A DNA stretch of 23,204 nt. It comes from Pigoraptor chileana (taxonomy: Eukaryota > Opisthokonta > Filasterea). Under the pieces are notes generated by a model. The model was not told the origin of the DNA, did no database searches, and saw nothing but the letters and a program-made list of their open reading frames with translations. Below are positions 1-12,400 of this stretch, piece by piece. Each line of letters opens with the position of its first letter. Within the stretch, counting starts at the first letter, position 1. The DNA lies in assembly GCA_943704495.1 (NCBI GenBank), contig CALSCR010003962.1, forward strand, positions 1-23,204. Reading direction: 5' to 3'. A program made the translations under genes and the position numbers.

Positions 1-75
<75 letters not shown>
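1..75. repeat. (GT)n microsatellite
   Basis: Uninterrupted GT dinucleotides run from the window edge to 75. They lie in the SMARCAD1 intron whose donor is at 165, so the sense strand reads (CA)n. The true length is unknown because the tract is cut by the window edge. Confidence 0.97.
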
Positions 76-76
<1 letters not shown>

Positions 77-165
77 ATGTGTGCATGTGTGCGTGAGTGA
101 AGGCACAAGTCGTTGGCGCAGGCAAAGGAAGAGGGACTCCACAGCAGAATGAATGGGCGGCATAC

Positions 166-3100
166 CGCGGCTGTCCCATGCGATGGCATCGGTCTTCTGC
201 CTGCTTGTCATTGTACGGATTGAAGTCAATGTCGTGCAAAACAACAACATTCGCTGCCGTCAAATTGATGCCAAGGCCACCTGTGTGGGGTAGTGTGAGA
301 CAGTCGACGGGCGGATGGGCACAATCAGCATGAGAGAGTTGTGATTCACATCCCTGTGTGGGCGCTTTTATGGACTCCACAATAGCTCAACATGACAAAA
401 TTAACAAGAAACAAGACACAACTGAGGATGAAGCGTACCGGCTTTTGTTGACAGCAGAAAGACAAATATGTCCGGGTCGCCATTGAACTCGTCGATCATC
501 GTCTGCCTGCGCGCGCACACGCCACAACGCAGGGGGCATCCGACATCAGCAGGGGCGCAACATGCGACATGCGGGGGCGCATTACAGGATTCCAAGTGCA
601 CACAGACTCACAAAAACACACGCACACACATATGCACACTTGCATTTCACATACACACACACACACACAAGCACGCACACACGCACGCACACACACGCAC
701 ACACGCACACATGCACACACATATACACACGCACACACGCACACACTTACGCACGCACACAATCGTCATGCTGAACCGTACGTCCATGGACATGTTCCTG
801 CAAACACAAACCTTTCCGCAACGGGGGTCTGCCCATCGAGGCGGAGGTACTTGTGGCCCAAATGCAGCATGACGCACTCGAGAATGTCGAGCATGGACGT
901 GAATTGGCTGAATATGAGCACGCGATCGCCCTGTGCCAATAAACGATGACGCAGAATGTTATTATTTTCCCCAAAAACAAAAACAAAAAAGAAAGCAAAC
1001 CAAAGCAAGAAAAAGGGTTGGGGGAGCCAGGACAACAGCAATTGTCAACGCGCCACACGGCTGCAGTGTGTGGTGGTATCACGTGATGATGCCTGGAACC
1101 CACCGATCGATTCATTGCGGGCAGCTCACGCTCAAGCCATCGCACTTTGGTGGATGCCATGATGAATCGAATCGGAAGAACATATGTGTGCAGCGACTGG
1201 GGGACCGGAGTGGGCATCGGGGAGTGGCGTTGGAATATAGCAATAAGAAACATGTAGGATTCAAGTGTCTAAGGCCCTGTGCGTACGCACAACAGCAGAC
1301 AGTGCATCAGTCCACATCAACGCGGGAGGGAGAAGAAGTCCGATTGTGTGGCGGTATCGACCGCCCGGTGACAGTGAGTGAGAAAGTGTTGCTCAAGTGA
1401 CAATCCTCACCGAGAAGCGCGCACACAGGCTGTGTATCTCAAAGTCCGTCATGTATGCCAGGTCCTCAACGATGTGCTCCCTCACGGTCTCCTCGTACTC
1501 TCGCTCCTGCACACACAACCACACACATCCACCCACGACAGTAGCACACGATGCGATACGCAGTGAGAAGACTGCACATGAGACCCACAAATGTTTGAAA
1601 CAAAACCAAAATGCACAACAAACGATTCTGCGGATGCCACCTTGGAGAGAATGTCTGCAATGCGTTCGACTGTGGCGTCGTCATATGAGTTCCGTAGGAG
1701 GCACGGGTGGTTGGCTGCCTTCCGCAGCTGCATTATTGCGCCCACGAGCGACGTGACGGGCACGGACGCTGTTGGGAGTGGTATCCCGGATGCCCCGTGA
1801 GCAGCATCCTCCACAGCAAAAGCGACGTCGCCAAAAGGACCCTCCCGATGGGCGCTGTTGTTTTGGGCCGCAATCAGACTGCCGGTGCTTGCGCGTTGTG
1901 CGTCACTGTCACTGCAGCCAAGGCTGCCGGCAGCACCACAAACAGCAGCAGCCTCCTCGCATTTGACCCCGGCCTCGCCCACAACAGCAACGCCCTCGGT
2001 CGACCGAAGATGCGACGGAAGGTTTTCGAGTGACGATGCGATTTTGGCCTTTGCGCCGTCGACGATAGACCGGTAAATGTCGCGCTGTGCGGGGAGCATT
2101 TCGAGGCGGTCCGTGTGGTCGATCTTTGGTGGCAGCTGCTGAAGCACCTGTGAGTGTGTGTTTCCAGTGGGCGAAGGCAGCATGCAAACATCAATACGGC
2201 ACCACAAACCCCACCATCAACAGGTGGAAGGCAGCAATAACTGCTGCAGCAACAGCAGTACAGTCGAGTGGACCAGTGCACATTGCGCATCAATGCCGTC
2301 ATACAAGGTGCTAGTGTGTGTTGCAGGTGGTAGTGTGTGTGTGGGAGTCATTTTTGTAATAGAATATGGAATCTGTCCAAAAATATTGAAGGTGCAAGTG
2401 ATAATTTGTGTTGCAGCAGGCACACGGCCGGTGATGGCTCCTCGCACACGCACACGCACACGCACAACAGACGGTCCGTCACAGCAGCCCGCCAAAGTGA
2501 GCCCACTCACATTGCACTTGAGGCGGCGCAGCACAAAAGGACGCATAATCCGGCGCGCCTTCTCAACACACTCGCGCTCCGCCAATCCGCCGACGCCATC
2601 TTCCCCGGAATACCTGTCATGGCGTACAATCACGTGAGCGAGTGAGGTACGATTGAATTGAGAGTTGGATAGGTTGGAACATGGCATTGGTTGCGGGCTC
2701 CCCTTCAACCACTCATATATAACAACAATAAACAAGGCAATCCAATAAAGGAGGCGCATATATCACTGCAGCAATAGTGCATGTAAGCGCATTTGCAACC
2801 CCGCCGTCGCGGTACACGGAAGGAACACCGACCTGTTGCCCCCCAGGAGAGCCGCCAGCATCCCCGCGCTGCGGTAGAAGAGGCGCGGCTGCACGAAATT
2901 GAGGACGGATATCAGCTCACAAAGGTTGTTCTGGAGGGGCGTTCCCGTGAGGAGCAGGCGCCGATTGCCCTGTTGTTGTTGTTGTTGTTGTTGTTGTTTG
3001 TAGTGGTGGTCGTGGTGGTGATGGTGGTGTTGGTGGTGGTGGTGGTGGGGTTGGTGTTGATGATATTGTTGTTGTTGTTGTTGAAATGCAAGCACATGCA

Positions 3101-6100
3101 TATGTCAGCAATTCGCTTCACACGACATTCCAGGGAAAAGCCAGCAACAATGAGATTTGTGCCTGCTGCGTGCACACAAGGACAAGAAGGCAGTCTGGTG
3201 GACCACTGAGGTCGCACAGAGAGACTGTGGCATTGTCAACCAGGCATACCGATATCTGAACAAGCTTCCCGTATCGCTGCGACGCCATGTTCTTCAGCAT
3301 GTGCCCCTCGTCGTAGATGACGTACTTCCATCGCCGGCGCTTCAAAAACTTGCGATCATCCTTTGTACTCACAGCAATGTTGTAACTGGAAACACAGCCA
3401 CACGCACCATCACAAAACAAACAGGCAATGCAGTGCACAGGACGTCAGAATCATAGCGCAATATGGGATTTAGTGTCGTAGGCGATGATACCAATGGCAT
3501 GCAGCTCATGGACTCGAAGATTCAAAGTAAGACATAGCGAAGGGGGCATTGATTCAGGGCGAACGACAGAGGAAGCTCACGTGGTCAGAATGATGTTCGG
3601 TTTCACCCGGCTGTGGAGTATATGCGACTGGATGCGGTTTCGCTCGGCAGCCGAACCTTTTGTGGGCAACGCAAGGCATCACAACACACGACAGACACAC
3701 GATAGACACACGGCAGGCGTTGCGGAATGTCAGGCGCAGATCAGGCGCACAAGTCTTGTGTTGCACAGATGTGAGCAAAAGCAATTCAACAAACAACAAA
3801 CAAAACAGCAATCAATCACACCGAGACTCACCCGCATAGACCATCACTTCGAGGCTGGGACACCATTTGGCCAGTTCTCGCTCCCAGTTTTCTGTCGGCA
3901 TAACCAAACAACAGTCAATTGCGCTCACAGTACGCTGTGTGTGGTTTGATTGTGTGCATATGGTGTGCTGTGCACGAGGGGAATGAGTGGAGGTGGGCGG
4001 ATCGATCCGCTCTACACTTACCGCGTGTGGAGGATGGGACTACAATGAGATGCGGCCCGGAATCCCCGTACTGTGTGCACACGATCTCCAGAAAACATGC
4101 CGTCTGCACGGTCTTGCCCAGCCCCTGCGAGTCGGGGCAGACAGGCGTATTGGCATCAGATAGTCAGTCACACGCGCACACGACTAAAAAGCACGATGTG
4201 AACACCGCTGACAGCGATTACATGTCACGTGCACGTGTCAAGCGGGCGCACAGTCCCACCATTTCGTCCGCGAGAATGCCGTTGACCTTCTCCTTCCGCA
4301 GCGTGAGAAGCCACTCGATGCCCTCCAGCTGGTACGGCTTCAGCAGGCCCTCGCCGGCCGCCGTTGCCAGCGCGGGACAGCGGGCGGCGAGGGCGGCGGC
4401 ATCAAATGCGCTCGTGGCGTCCGCTTGGTTGCTGCCATCCGCATCAATCCCCGGTGCACTGTCGGCCGTGGCAGAGGATGTGATGTGGCGGCGGAGAGAA
4501 GTGCACGAGCGGTGGAGGCGGCGCGCAATCGCAGTGCACTCGCCAATCAGCCGCTTCAGTGCAGAAATCTTGCCAAGAGTGTCCACGTAGACGTCGACCA
4601 GTCGAGCACCGAGCCCCTTGGCCGCCTGAAGCCTCGTGGTCTGGAGTGTCACGTGTATGGGAGCATGTGCATACATGAGAGGGTGTTGTGTAGGTGCGTG
4701 TGGATTGGCGGAGAATGTGTAAGTCCTACAAAGAAGCAAAACCATAAAACATTGAAAACAGTCGACATACGACTCGTGCAGCATATATGCAAACGCACGG
4801 CGAACATACACACACACACACCACACACCGCACACGCATACACACACCAAATCGTCCATGTCTGCGAAGGGTCGCATCGCCACCACCAAGGCCGCCTTCT
4901 TCGCGTTGGAGCCTTGCAGCCGGGCAATTTCCTTCTCATGCGCCTCATTGAAAAACGAGAGGACGCCTACACGCACATCCCCCGTATCCCCGGCATCCCA
5001 CGCGCCATCGCTGAACCCGCCGTCATCGAACCCGTCGTCCTTATGCCCTGCGTCCGCCACGCCCCCGCACCCTCCCGCATAGTCGCTGTCATCGCTGCAG
5101 TCGCCGTCCGCGTCCTCGTCCGCGTCATCCTCGTCCTCGTCACACATGCCCAGAATGTCTGGCCCTTCGCAGTCGATGCGTCGGCTGACACGCCGTGCCG
5201 TTGCTGCGGGTGCGCTGGCAGGTCGCGGGGGCACGCCTCGCGGAACCCTCGTTTTCTGCCGAGCACTCGCAAAATCCAACCTTCCGCCCGCCGCACGGAA
5301 TATTTCGTCTGCGATTTCGTCGTCGTGGTCACCCAAAGTGTCGACGGGTGATTCTGACCCGGACATGGATGATGCGGATGACGCCATCATCGTAGTGACA
5401 CGCCGCAACCGACGCCTGGGAGCCGACCGCAGCTCCTCTTCCTCGTCGGAATCGCTGCCGCCCACGCGAATCAGCTGCCTTCGCTTCGTTTCAAAGGCAG
5501 CGGCGGCTGGCCCATCGTCACTGTCAGTCTCCTCTGCAGTCCAGGTGTCGCTGTGCCGCCGGCGGCGGTAAGTGTAGATGTCATCTGCACTTGCCGGGCG
5601 AGGGCGCTCCAGTCCGGTGCGTGGCGCACGTGCCATTGCTGCTCGCCGCACACCGTCAACGGCATTGTCCTGCAGTCCGGAGGGGGAATAAGTAAAACTC
5701 AATGGTTCGAATACAAGACCTCCGCACGAGCGACAAAGCATTTATGCTGTCGAACAAAAGCACACACGCCACCCACCCTGTCACTCTGCGTCCCAATCAT
5801 CACCACGTCCCCCGCGTCGGCTGCTACACGCACACTCACGGCTCCGTCACCCGAGTCATGGGAGTCACCGGCAGAGTCACCAGATGCACACGAGTCCCCC
5901 GACATCATCCGGCGCAACCGCTTGAGCTTCCCGCTCTGTACACCCGCCACATGCTCCGCCGTCCTCGCGTGGGACAGCACATCACTCCCGGCAGCAAGCA
6001 CCGCTGCCCTCACCAGCTTGCGCCCCGCACCGGCGCACCGCTCGCCAATGAGCCCGCCGTATTGCGGCACTGGGTGCACGTGACTTGCCATACCATCAAG

Positions 6101-6472
6101 CAGAATGGGGCTGTCCTCCGATCCACTGCCGGCATCCCCGGCGGCCGTGAGGACGTCCGGCTCCACGTGCACACTGCCCGCAGCCCCGCTACCGACGCCC
6201 GCAAAGTCAAGATGCCGCTCTGTCGTCGTTGTGCGCATCACTTTGCCCAGGGTGATAGCCGCATCAACGCTGTCGGTGGTCATTCGCGAAGCCAGCCTCT
6301 CTCCAGGATGCATGCGAAGGCAAGGGAATTCGGGAGAGAGGTCGAATGTGAGAAAGTCGCGTTCCGCATCTCCATTTGCACCGTCGTCCCGCCGGGTGAG
6401 CAGAGCGTGCGGTGTTTCGGGGATGCGGGTGCGTATGCCGAGTGGCGTCTCTGGAACAAACGAGGCCGTCAT
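166..6472 (-). CDS. SMARCAD1: SMARCAD1/Fun30-family SNF2 chromatin remodelling ATPase (C-terminus off window)
   Basis: Exons in transcription order, all minus: 6472-5777, 5669-4848, 4640-4260, 4124-4022, 3891-3832, 3656-3581, 3385-3250, 2969-2833, 2613-2511, 2147-1641, 1506-1411, 1196-1104, 930-812, 506-439, 280-166. Every junction keeps phase and gives about 1170 residues. Seen: an acidic, Ser-rich N-terminal ~500 residues; a conserved pre-helicase stretch with the RPF motif; DEMGLGKT (about 631-638); DEGHMLKN (about 738-745), the DEGH form typical of SMARCAD1/Fun30 rather than [15 protein letters not shown] (763-773); [20 protein letters not shown] (1071 on); [16 protein letters not shown]; and [12 protein letters not shown]. 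The family (known) slides or evicts nucleosomes in the nucleus, promotes DNA end resection and maintains heterochromatin. The start is the first ATG; upstream in frame there is only a GTG. An extra ~90-residue segment interrupts the second RecA lobe region. About 60 C-terminal residues of the family lie beyond the left edge, after the donor at 165. Introns of about 107-363 bp hold microsatellites and no other gene. Confidence 0.95.
615..758. repeat. CA-rich imperfect microsatellite in SMARCAD1 intron
   Basis: CA dinucleotides mixed with CGCA and TGCA units fill about half of the 305-bp intron 507-811. Sense-strand sequence is GT-rich. Long open frames across it on both strands are low-complexity artefacts (Cys/Val or His/Thr runs). 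Confidence 0.9.
1255..1290 (+). repeat. Dispersed ~47-bp repeat, copy 1 (divergent, shorter)
   Basis: The stretch beginning TAGGATTCAAG and continuing TGTCTAAGGC matches the first half of the repeats at 13168, 13299 and 14522, with a 3-bp gap after GATTCAAG. It sits in the SMARCAD1 intron 1197-1410, antisense to that gene. It is the weakest of the four copies. Confidence 0.5.
2971..3083. repeat. TTG/TGG triplet-repeat tract running into a 3' splice site
   Basis: On the plus strand TTG repeats (2972-3000) are followed by GGT-type triplets (3003-3054) and TTG again (3066-3083). On the SMARCAD1 sense strand this is CAA, then CAC/ACC, then CAA, and the acceptor AG at 2971-2970 is the end of the last CAA run. 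The intron therefore lacks an ordinary pyrimidine tract. In the frame of the following exon the tract is open and would read Gln/His runs. Confidence 0.93.
6233..6343 (-). other. CUE-like segment in SMARCAD1 homologue (tentative)
   Basis: Residues about 44-80 contain a Phe-Pro pair (49-50) followed by roughly 25 residues and a helix-like stretch [16 protein letters not shown] domains, of which human SMARCAD1 has two, carry a conserved FP near the start and a Leu-Leu near the end; here the Leu pair is not kept exactly. The call rests on this loose pattern and position alone. Confidence 0.3.
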
Positions 6473-6650
6473 CCTCTGCGCAGGAAGCGGCCGCACGTGC
6501 GCCGCCTGCCTCCGCCTATGTGCGGCACGTGGGCATAACGGTCTTCCGACTGGGGGCTTTGTGCACTTCTGCGCACAAGTGCCTGCGTCTGCGATCCAGT
6601 ATGTCGTTCCAGCCGAGCCGAGGTCAAAGTTTATAACATGTCAAAACACA

Positions 6651-6716
6651 TGCAGCACACGGGTAACAAATTATATGCAGCACATGGGTAACAAATTATA
6701 TGGAGCACACGGGTAA
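6651..6716. repeat. 25-bp tandem repeat, 2.6 copies
   Basis: Units start at 6651, 6676 and 6701. The unit begins TGCAGCACACGGGTAACAAA and ends TTATA. Copies 1 and 2 differ at one base; copy 3 is partial with one further change. It lies between the HPPD poly(A) candidate and the SMARCAD1 start. Confidence 0.93.
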
Positions 6717-6846
6717 TTTTGAAGACAGAAATGATTCTTCTCGAAACATGCATGCAGCAGTCCGCTATATGCTGTCAAATTTTGAAGGTGCTGAATGTCG
6801 AATGATTTCCCGCCACAAATTCGGCCGAGAGCTCGGCTAATGATTG

Positions 6847-6852
6847 TTTATT
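6847..6852 (-). terminator. Candidate poly(A) signal AATAAA for HPPD
   Basis: A canonical AATAAA on the minus strand lies about 196 bases past the HPPD stop codon. It is the only such hexamer seen between that stop and the next gene. The cleavage site cannot be read from sequence alone. Confidence 0.45.
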
Positions 6853-7047
6853 GAAAAAAAACACTAAGGCAGACCGGCACGTACAGTAGGCGCAGACACG
6901 GAGAAAATATCCAGTAATGTCTCCACGACAAACACCAAAGAAAACACAGACCGAGTGACACCACACAAGACAGGGACGATAACCCACGACGGATCGTGTC
7001 GGTAACACACAGCTGAAGACGACGCACAAGCAAAGGAGTGGGCAGTG

Positions 7048-8628
<1,581 letters not shown>

Positions 8629-8760
8629 TTAGTACAAGAGCCTTGATTCTGTCCTCACAAAGGCTTATGCTGTAGGATTAAACATTCGAATGCATGATTT
8701 AAATGTCGGTGCAGGGTGTCAATAGCTTGTGTGAGAAGTGTGTTCGTGAGTGTTTTGCGT

Positions 8761-8766
<6 letters not shown>

Positions 8767-8807
<41 letters not shown>
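8767..8807. repeat. (GT)n microsatellite, ~20 units
   Basis: A perfect GT run sits about 150 bp upstream of the HPPD start codon, within the divergent region. Alternating purine-pyrimidine DNA of this length can adopt Z-form; function here is unknown. Confidence 0.95.
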
Positions 8808-8808
<1 letters not shown>

Positions 8809-9111
8809 TCGTGCAGCGCGTGCGTATGGCGTCAAGTGACCTTTTTGGGTGAAGTAATCGTCCACTATGGGCCCACTATGGGAGCAAGCTCCACTTGATT
8901 TCGCACTCTCTTTAGTAGTCTTGTCTGACTTGCTTCTCTATAGCACATGTATCAGAAGTCTGCGACATTCTTCCTACTTAATAGGCTGATACCGGAGTCC
9001 GCCCCTCGCACTCGTGACAGACTGGGCATTATTGCGAAAATCCACACATAGTTTCGTCATGTTTCCAATTCAACGGTCTCGGATGGGGATCTGGGGCTGG
9101 GGGCAGGTCAC

Positions 9112-9142
9112 CCTAGGGTTGGGTTTGCCACGTAACCCTAGG
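9112..9142. other. Inverted repeat, 9-bp arms, 13-base loop
   Basis: The left arm CCTAGGGTT (9112-9120) is the exact reverse complement of AACCCTAGG (9134-9142). It could be a paired factor-binding site or a weak hairpin in the HPPD/ALDH6A1 divergent region. There is no U-run or gene end to make it a terminator. Confidence 0.6.
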
Positions 9143-9497
9143 CGTTGACGGTCGTCATCACAGCAATGGCGTCATTCCGTCAAAAGGTTTCCTTCTACTA
9201 TTCAGCGATGATCAATCAGTATGGCGAGTTGCAGAGAAAGCACCATTTTCAATCTGAATGGAGCTGAGTATTGAGTTTCTGACATAGGGGCTGTGGGGGC
9301 CCGGGCTTGAGGTCAATGTGTCAGTAGTTGCGTCTCCCTTCTCTTTTTGCAGACAAACCGTACCCACCAGTGCTTGCCATCGACTGGAGATCGCGTTGCG
9401 CATTGCGTAGACGTCGTAAACATACTCTATTACATACAGGCCCGCACACACTGCACTTTCAGTCTCGACCGTCGCTCAATTGTTCGATACTACGAAA

Positions 9498-12400
9498 ATG
9501 CTGTCGTCAAAGGCTTCCTTTGCCGCTCAGGTGCGCGCCACCATGCTTACAACATGTTGCCGTGATTTTTCCTTCGTTTCAATAGATCGGTGCAATAATA
9601 GTGTGTATGTCCCATGTTCTAATCAAATTGAAGATGTATGCTGCTTGGTGGTGCTGATTACAACATTCCTCATCCTTCAAAAGGCTGTCCGCTTGGGCTT
9701 CCGTGGCGCGCACTCTGCCGCTGCATCTGCAGCGAAGGCATCCGCGGTGGGTTGCGTTGCGTTTGTGCAGTTCTGGGTGGAGTGGCGTGCGCAGTGATTT
9801 GTGGAAAAATCGTCTCTGCGTTGCTCAGGCTGCAGTGGGCCGTGTCGTGCGCTTCATTGCTGTTCTGCTGGGCACCAATTTGTGGACGGCTTTTAAACCG
9901 ACGAATGATTCGCTTATTTGCCCGTATCGCCCTCGCAGCCCACGACCAAGCTGTTCATCAATGGCCAGTTTGTGGACTCGAAGACAAACAAGTGGCTCGA
10001 TGTGCACAACCCTGTGAGTAGGCGCGCTCGTTGCGTCTGACAACATGAATTCCGTCTCAATGTGACGTGGCACGTGATTCGGCATCAATAACGCGTGTAC
10101 GTGTGTGTTTTGTGCATTTTGGCGTTATCTGCTGCAGGCGACGCAGGAGGTTGTCACCCGTGTGCCCGTCGCCACGCAGGACGAGATGCAGGCGGCCGTG
10201 GACTCTGCCTCGGCGGCCTTCAAGTCGTGGAGCAAGACATCTGTGCTCACCCGCCAGCGCGTCATGTTCAACCTCCAGCACCTCATCCGCCAGAATATGG
10301 TGCGTGGTTACTGCACTCTCTTAATCTGTGCAGACCATTGTGACTGTTGATAATGTGCGCTCTTTTACAACTCTCCCTCCAATTAACTGAATACAACTCG
10401 GCGAATCTCGTGTGTACCTTGCATGGGGTGTGGTGTGGCGTGCGTGGCACTGTGTGCAGGGGGAAATTGCGAAGAGCATCACCATTGAGCAGGGCAAGAC
10501 GCTTGCAGACGCTGAGGGTGACGTTCTCCGTGGCCTCCGTGAGTGTGTGAATGGGCTGTCTACAGGATCCTCGTGTGGATGTGCGCTCTTGTCTGCACGC
10601 TCACCATTCTTCGATTTGTGATTGCCATTGTCTGGGCGTTTCATTTCTGTTACATAGGGTGGTGTACAGGGTACTCTTACCTTCCATCCTTGCCCCTCTC
10701 CCTCGTCCACCCATCGCGTGATTTTGTGTCCTTTCGCCATCCAACATGCATTGATCGCATGTATCCCCGCACTGCTGCCACCCTGTGCGTTGTCTTGACC
10801 GCAGAGGTTGTTGAGCACGCATGCTCGGTGACGTCTCTGATGCTTGGTGAGACTGCGGGATCCCTCAGCCAGGACCTGGACACGTACACATACAAGTTCC
10901 CTCTGGGCGTCTGCGCGGGCATTGCTCCGTGGGTAGCGCCATGTGCGCATTCTCGTCTTGGCTTGGCACATGCCACAGCGAGTGCACGCGTGGTTTTCTC
11001 TTCATTAGATTGCTGCTGGTGGTGGAGAGTGTGTCTTTTTTTTTGACATCAATCCTTCTGGTTTTTCCCTGTATGCATTGTGCGCATTTGGGATTGCGAA
11101 AAACATGCATGAGGGGTCCTATGTTGCGTCTGGCCCTGTCACTTTTCCATATTTGCGCATGTGTGAATCCCATGGCTGATTCGGTGCCTTTCTGCTTGGT
11201 TTTTTGTTTTGTTCGACTGTTATTAATGCGTCTCTCCCGGTGTCGGACCGAGACAGCTTCAATTTCCCCGCCATGATTCCTCTCTGGGTATGCTGCGTGC
11301 GCTGCTGCTCTGCCTCACTTGTAACACCTTGTAACACCAGGCGACCTTTTTATTTGGATTTCCCTTTGTGTGTGTGGGTGGGAGTGAGAGACAACCATTG
11401 CACACACTCACAGTCACACTGCCGTCATTGCGTGTCCTGTCGTCTGTGTATCCGGTCACTCCTCGTTCGCCATTTGATGGATGTCACTTGCATGCATGGT
11501 GTGCGGATGCATCTGCAGATGTTTCCCATGGCGGTCGTCTGCGGCAACACGTACATCCTCAAGCCCTCCGAGCGCGATCCCGGCGCCGCCATGATGCTCA
11601 CGCAGCTTGCAAAGGAGGCGGGTCTGCCCGACGGCGTCCTCAACGTCATCCACGGATCGGTTGATTCGGTGAACTTCATCTGCGACAATCCGGCAATCAG
11701 GTTGGCTGGCTGACACCTGGCTGTCCTGCCACTTTAGCTCAGTTCTTTATGCTCACCAACAACATTTGTGTACTTTCTCCCTTCTCTGCCACCTCCGTGT
11801 GAAGGGCTGTGTCATTTGTTGGATCCGACCGCGCTGGTGCCCACATTTACGGGCGGGCGTCCGCGAACGGAAAGCGCGTGCAGGTTAGTTGTGGCTGTTT
11901 CTCTCTATCTCGCTGCTTCTGTCTCTGTCTCCTGTGTTCGTGGAGCTCAGGGCGTAGCCACAACACTGACTTGGATATTATATCTCTCTTTGTTGTTGTC
12001 TCTGTCCTTGTGGAGTGTGACTTGAATTATTATATGTCACTTAGGGACAAGTCTATGTATCACTGTTAGCCTGCCTCAGTGGTGTTTTTTTGTTCCTCAT
12101 GTCGTGTGACAGTGGAATCCAATGCTTGTAATTATATATCAATAGTTTGCGACTTGATTGTCTATCCATGTGCAATGTCGTCGCAATATACGTCTGTTTC
12201 TTGTTCATCCCCACTTTTTTTCGTTATACCTCTTTTACTGACACCCGTGTCGTTCTCTTTCCATGTTGCATTACTTGCAGTGCAACAATGGCGCCAAGAA
12301 CCACGGCATCATCATGCCCGACGCCAACAAGGAGATGACGCTGAATCAGCTTGTTGGAGCTGCGTTTGGCGCGGCAGGACAGCGGTGCATGGCCCTCTCC

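Larger units (their letters stand above)
6473..7047. other. Intergenic region, SMARCAD1 5' side / HPPD 3' side
   Basis: This 575-bp gap separates the SMARCAD1 start codon from the HPPD stop codon; both genes point left, so it must hold the HPPD 3' UTR and terminator and the SMARCAD1 promoter and 5' UTR. It contains a 25-bp tandem repeat (6651-6716) and a candidate AATAAA for HPPD (6847-6852, minus). No coding exon or TATA box stands out. Confidence 0.8.

Noticed and set aside
468-949. Open frames of His/Thr or Cys/Val runs on both strands
   Set aside because: They are translations of the CA/GT microsatellite in a SMARCAD1 intron; the amino acid content follows directly from the dinucleotide repeat.
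2763-3101. Poly-Gln/His open frame as an independent protein or prion-like domain
   Set aside because: It is the triplet tract in a SMARCAD1 intron running into exon 8; the upstream exon joins at 2969 with correct phase and family sequence without it.
4641-4847. Continuous 507-codon frame through SMARCAD1 exons 2 and 3
   Set aside because: The 207-bp segment is a phase-0 intron of length divisible by three with GTGTGT and CTCCAG ends; its translation is Cys/Val-rich and absent from the family.
9111-9145. Telomere-like CCCTAGGGTTGGGTTT sequence
   Set aside because: No tandem telomere units follow; it is better described as a 9-bp inverted repeat.
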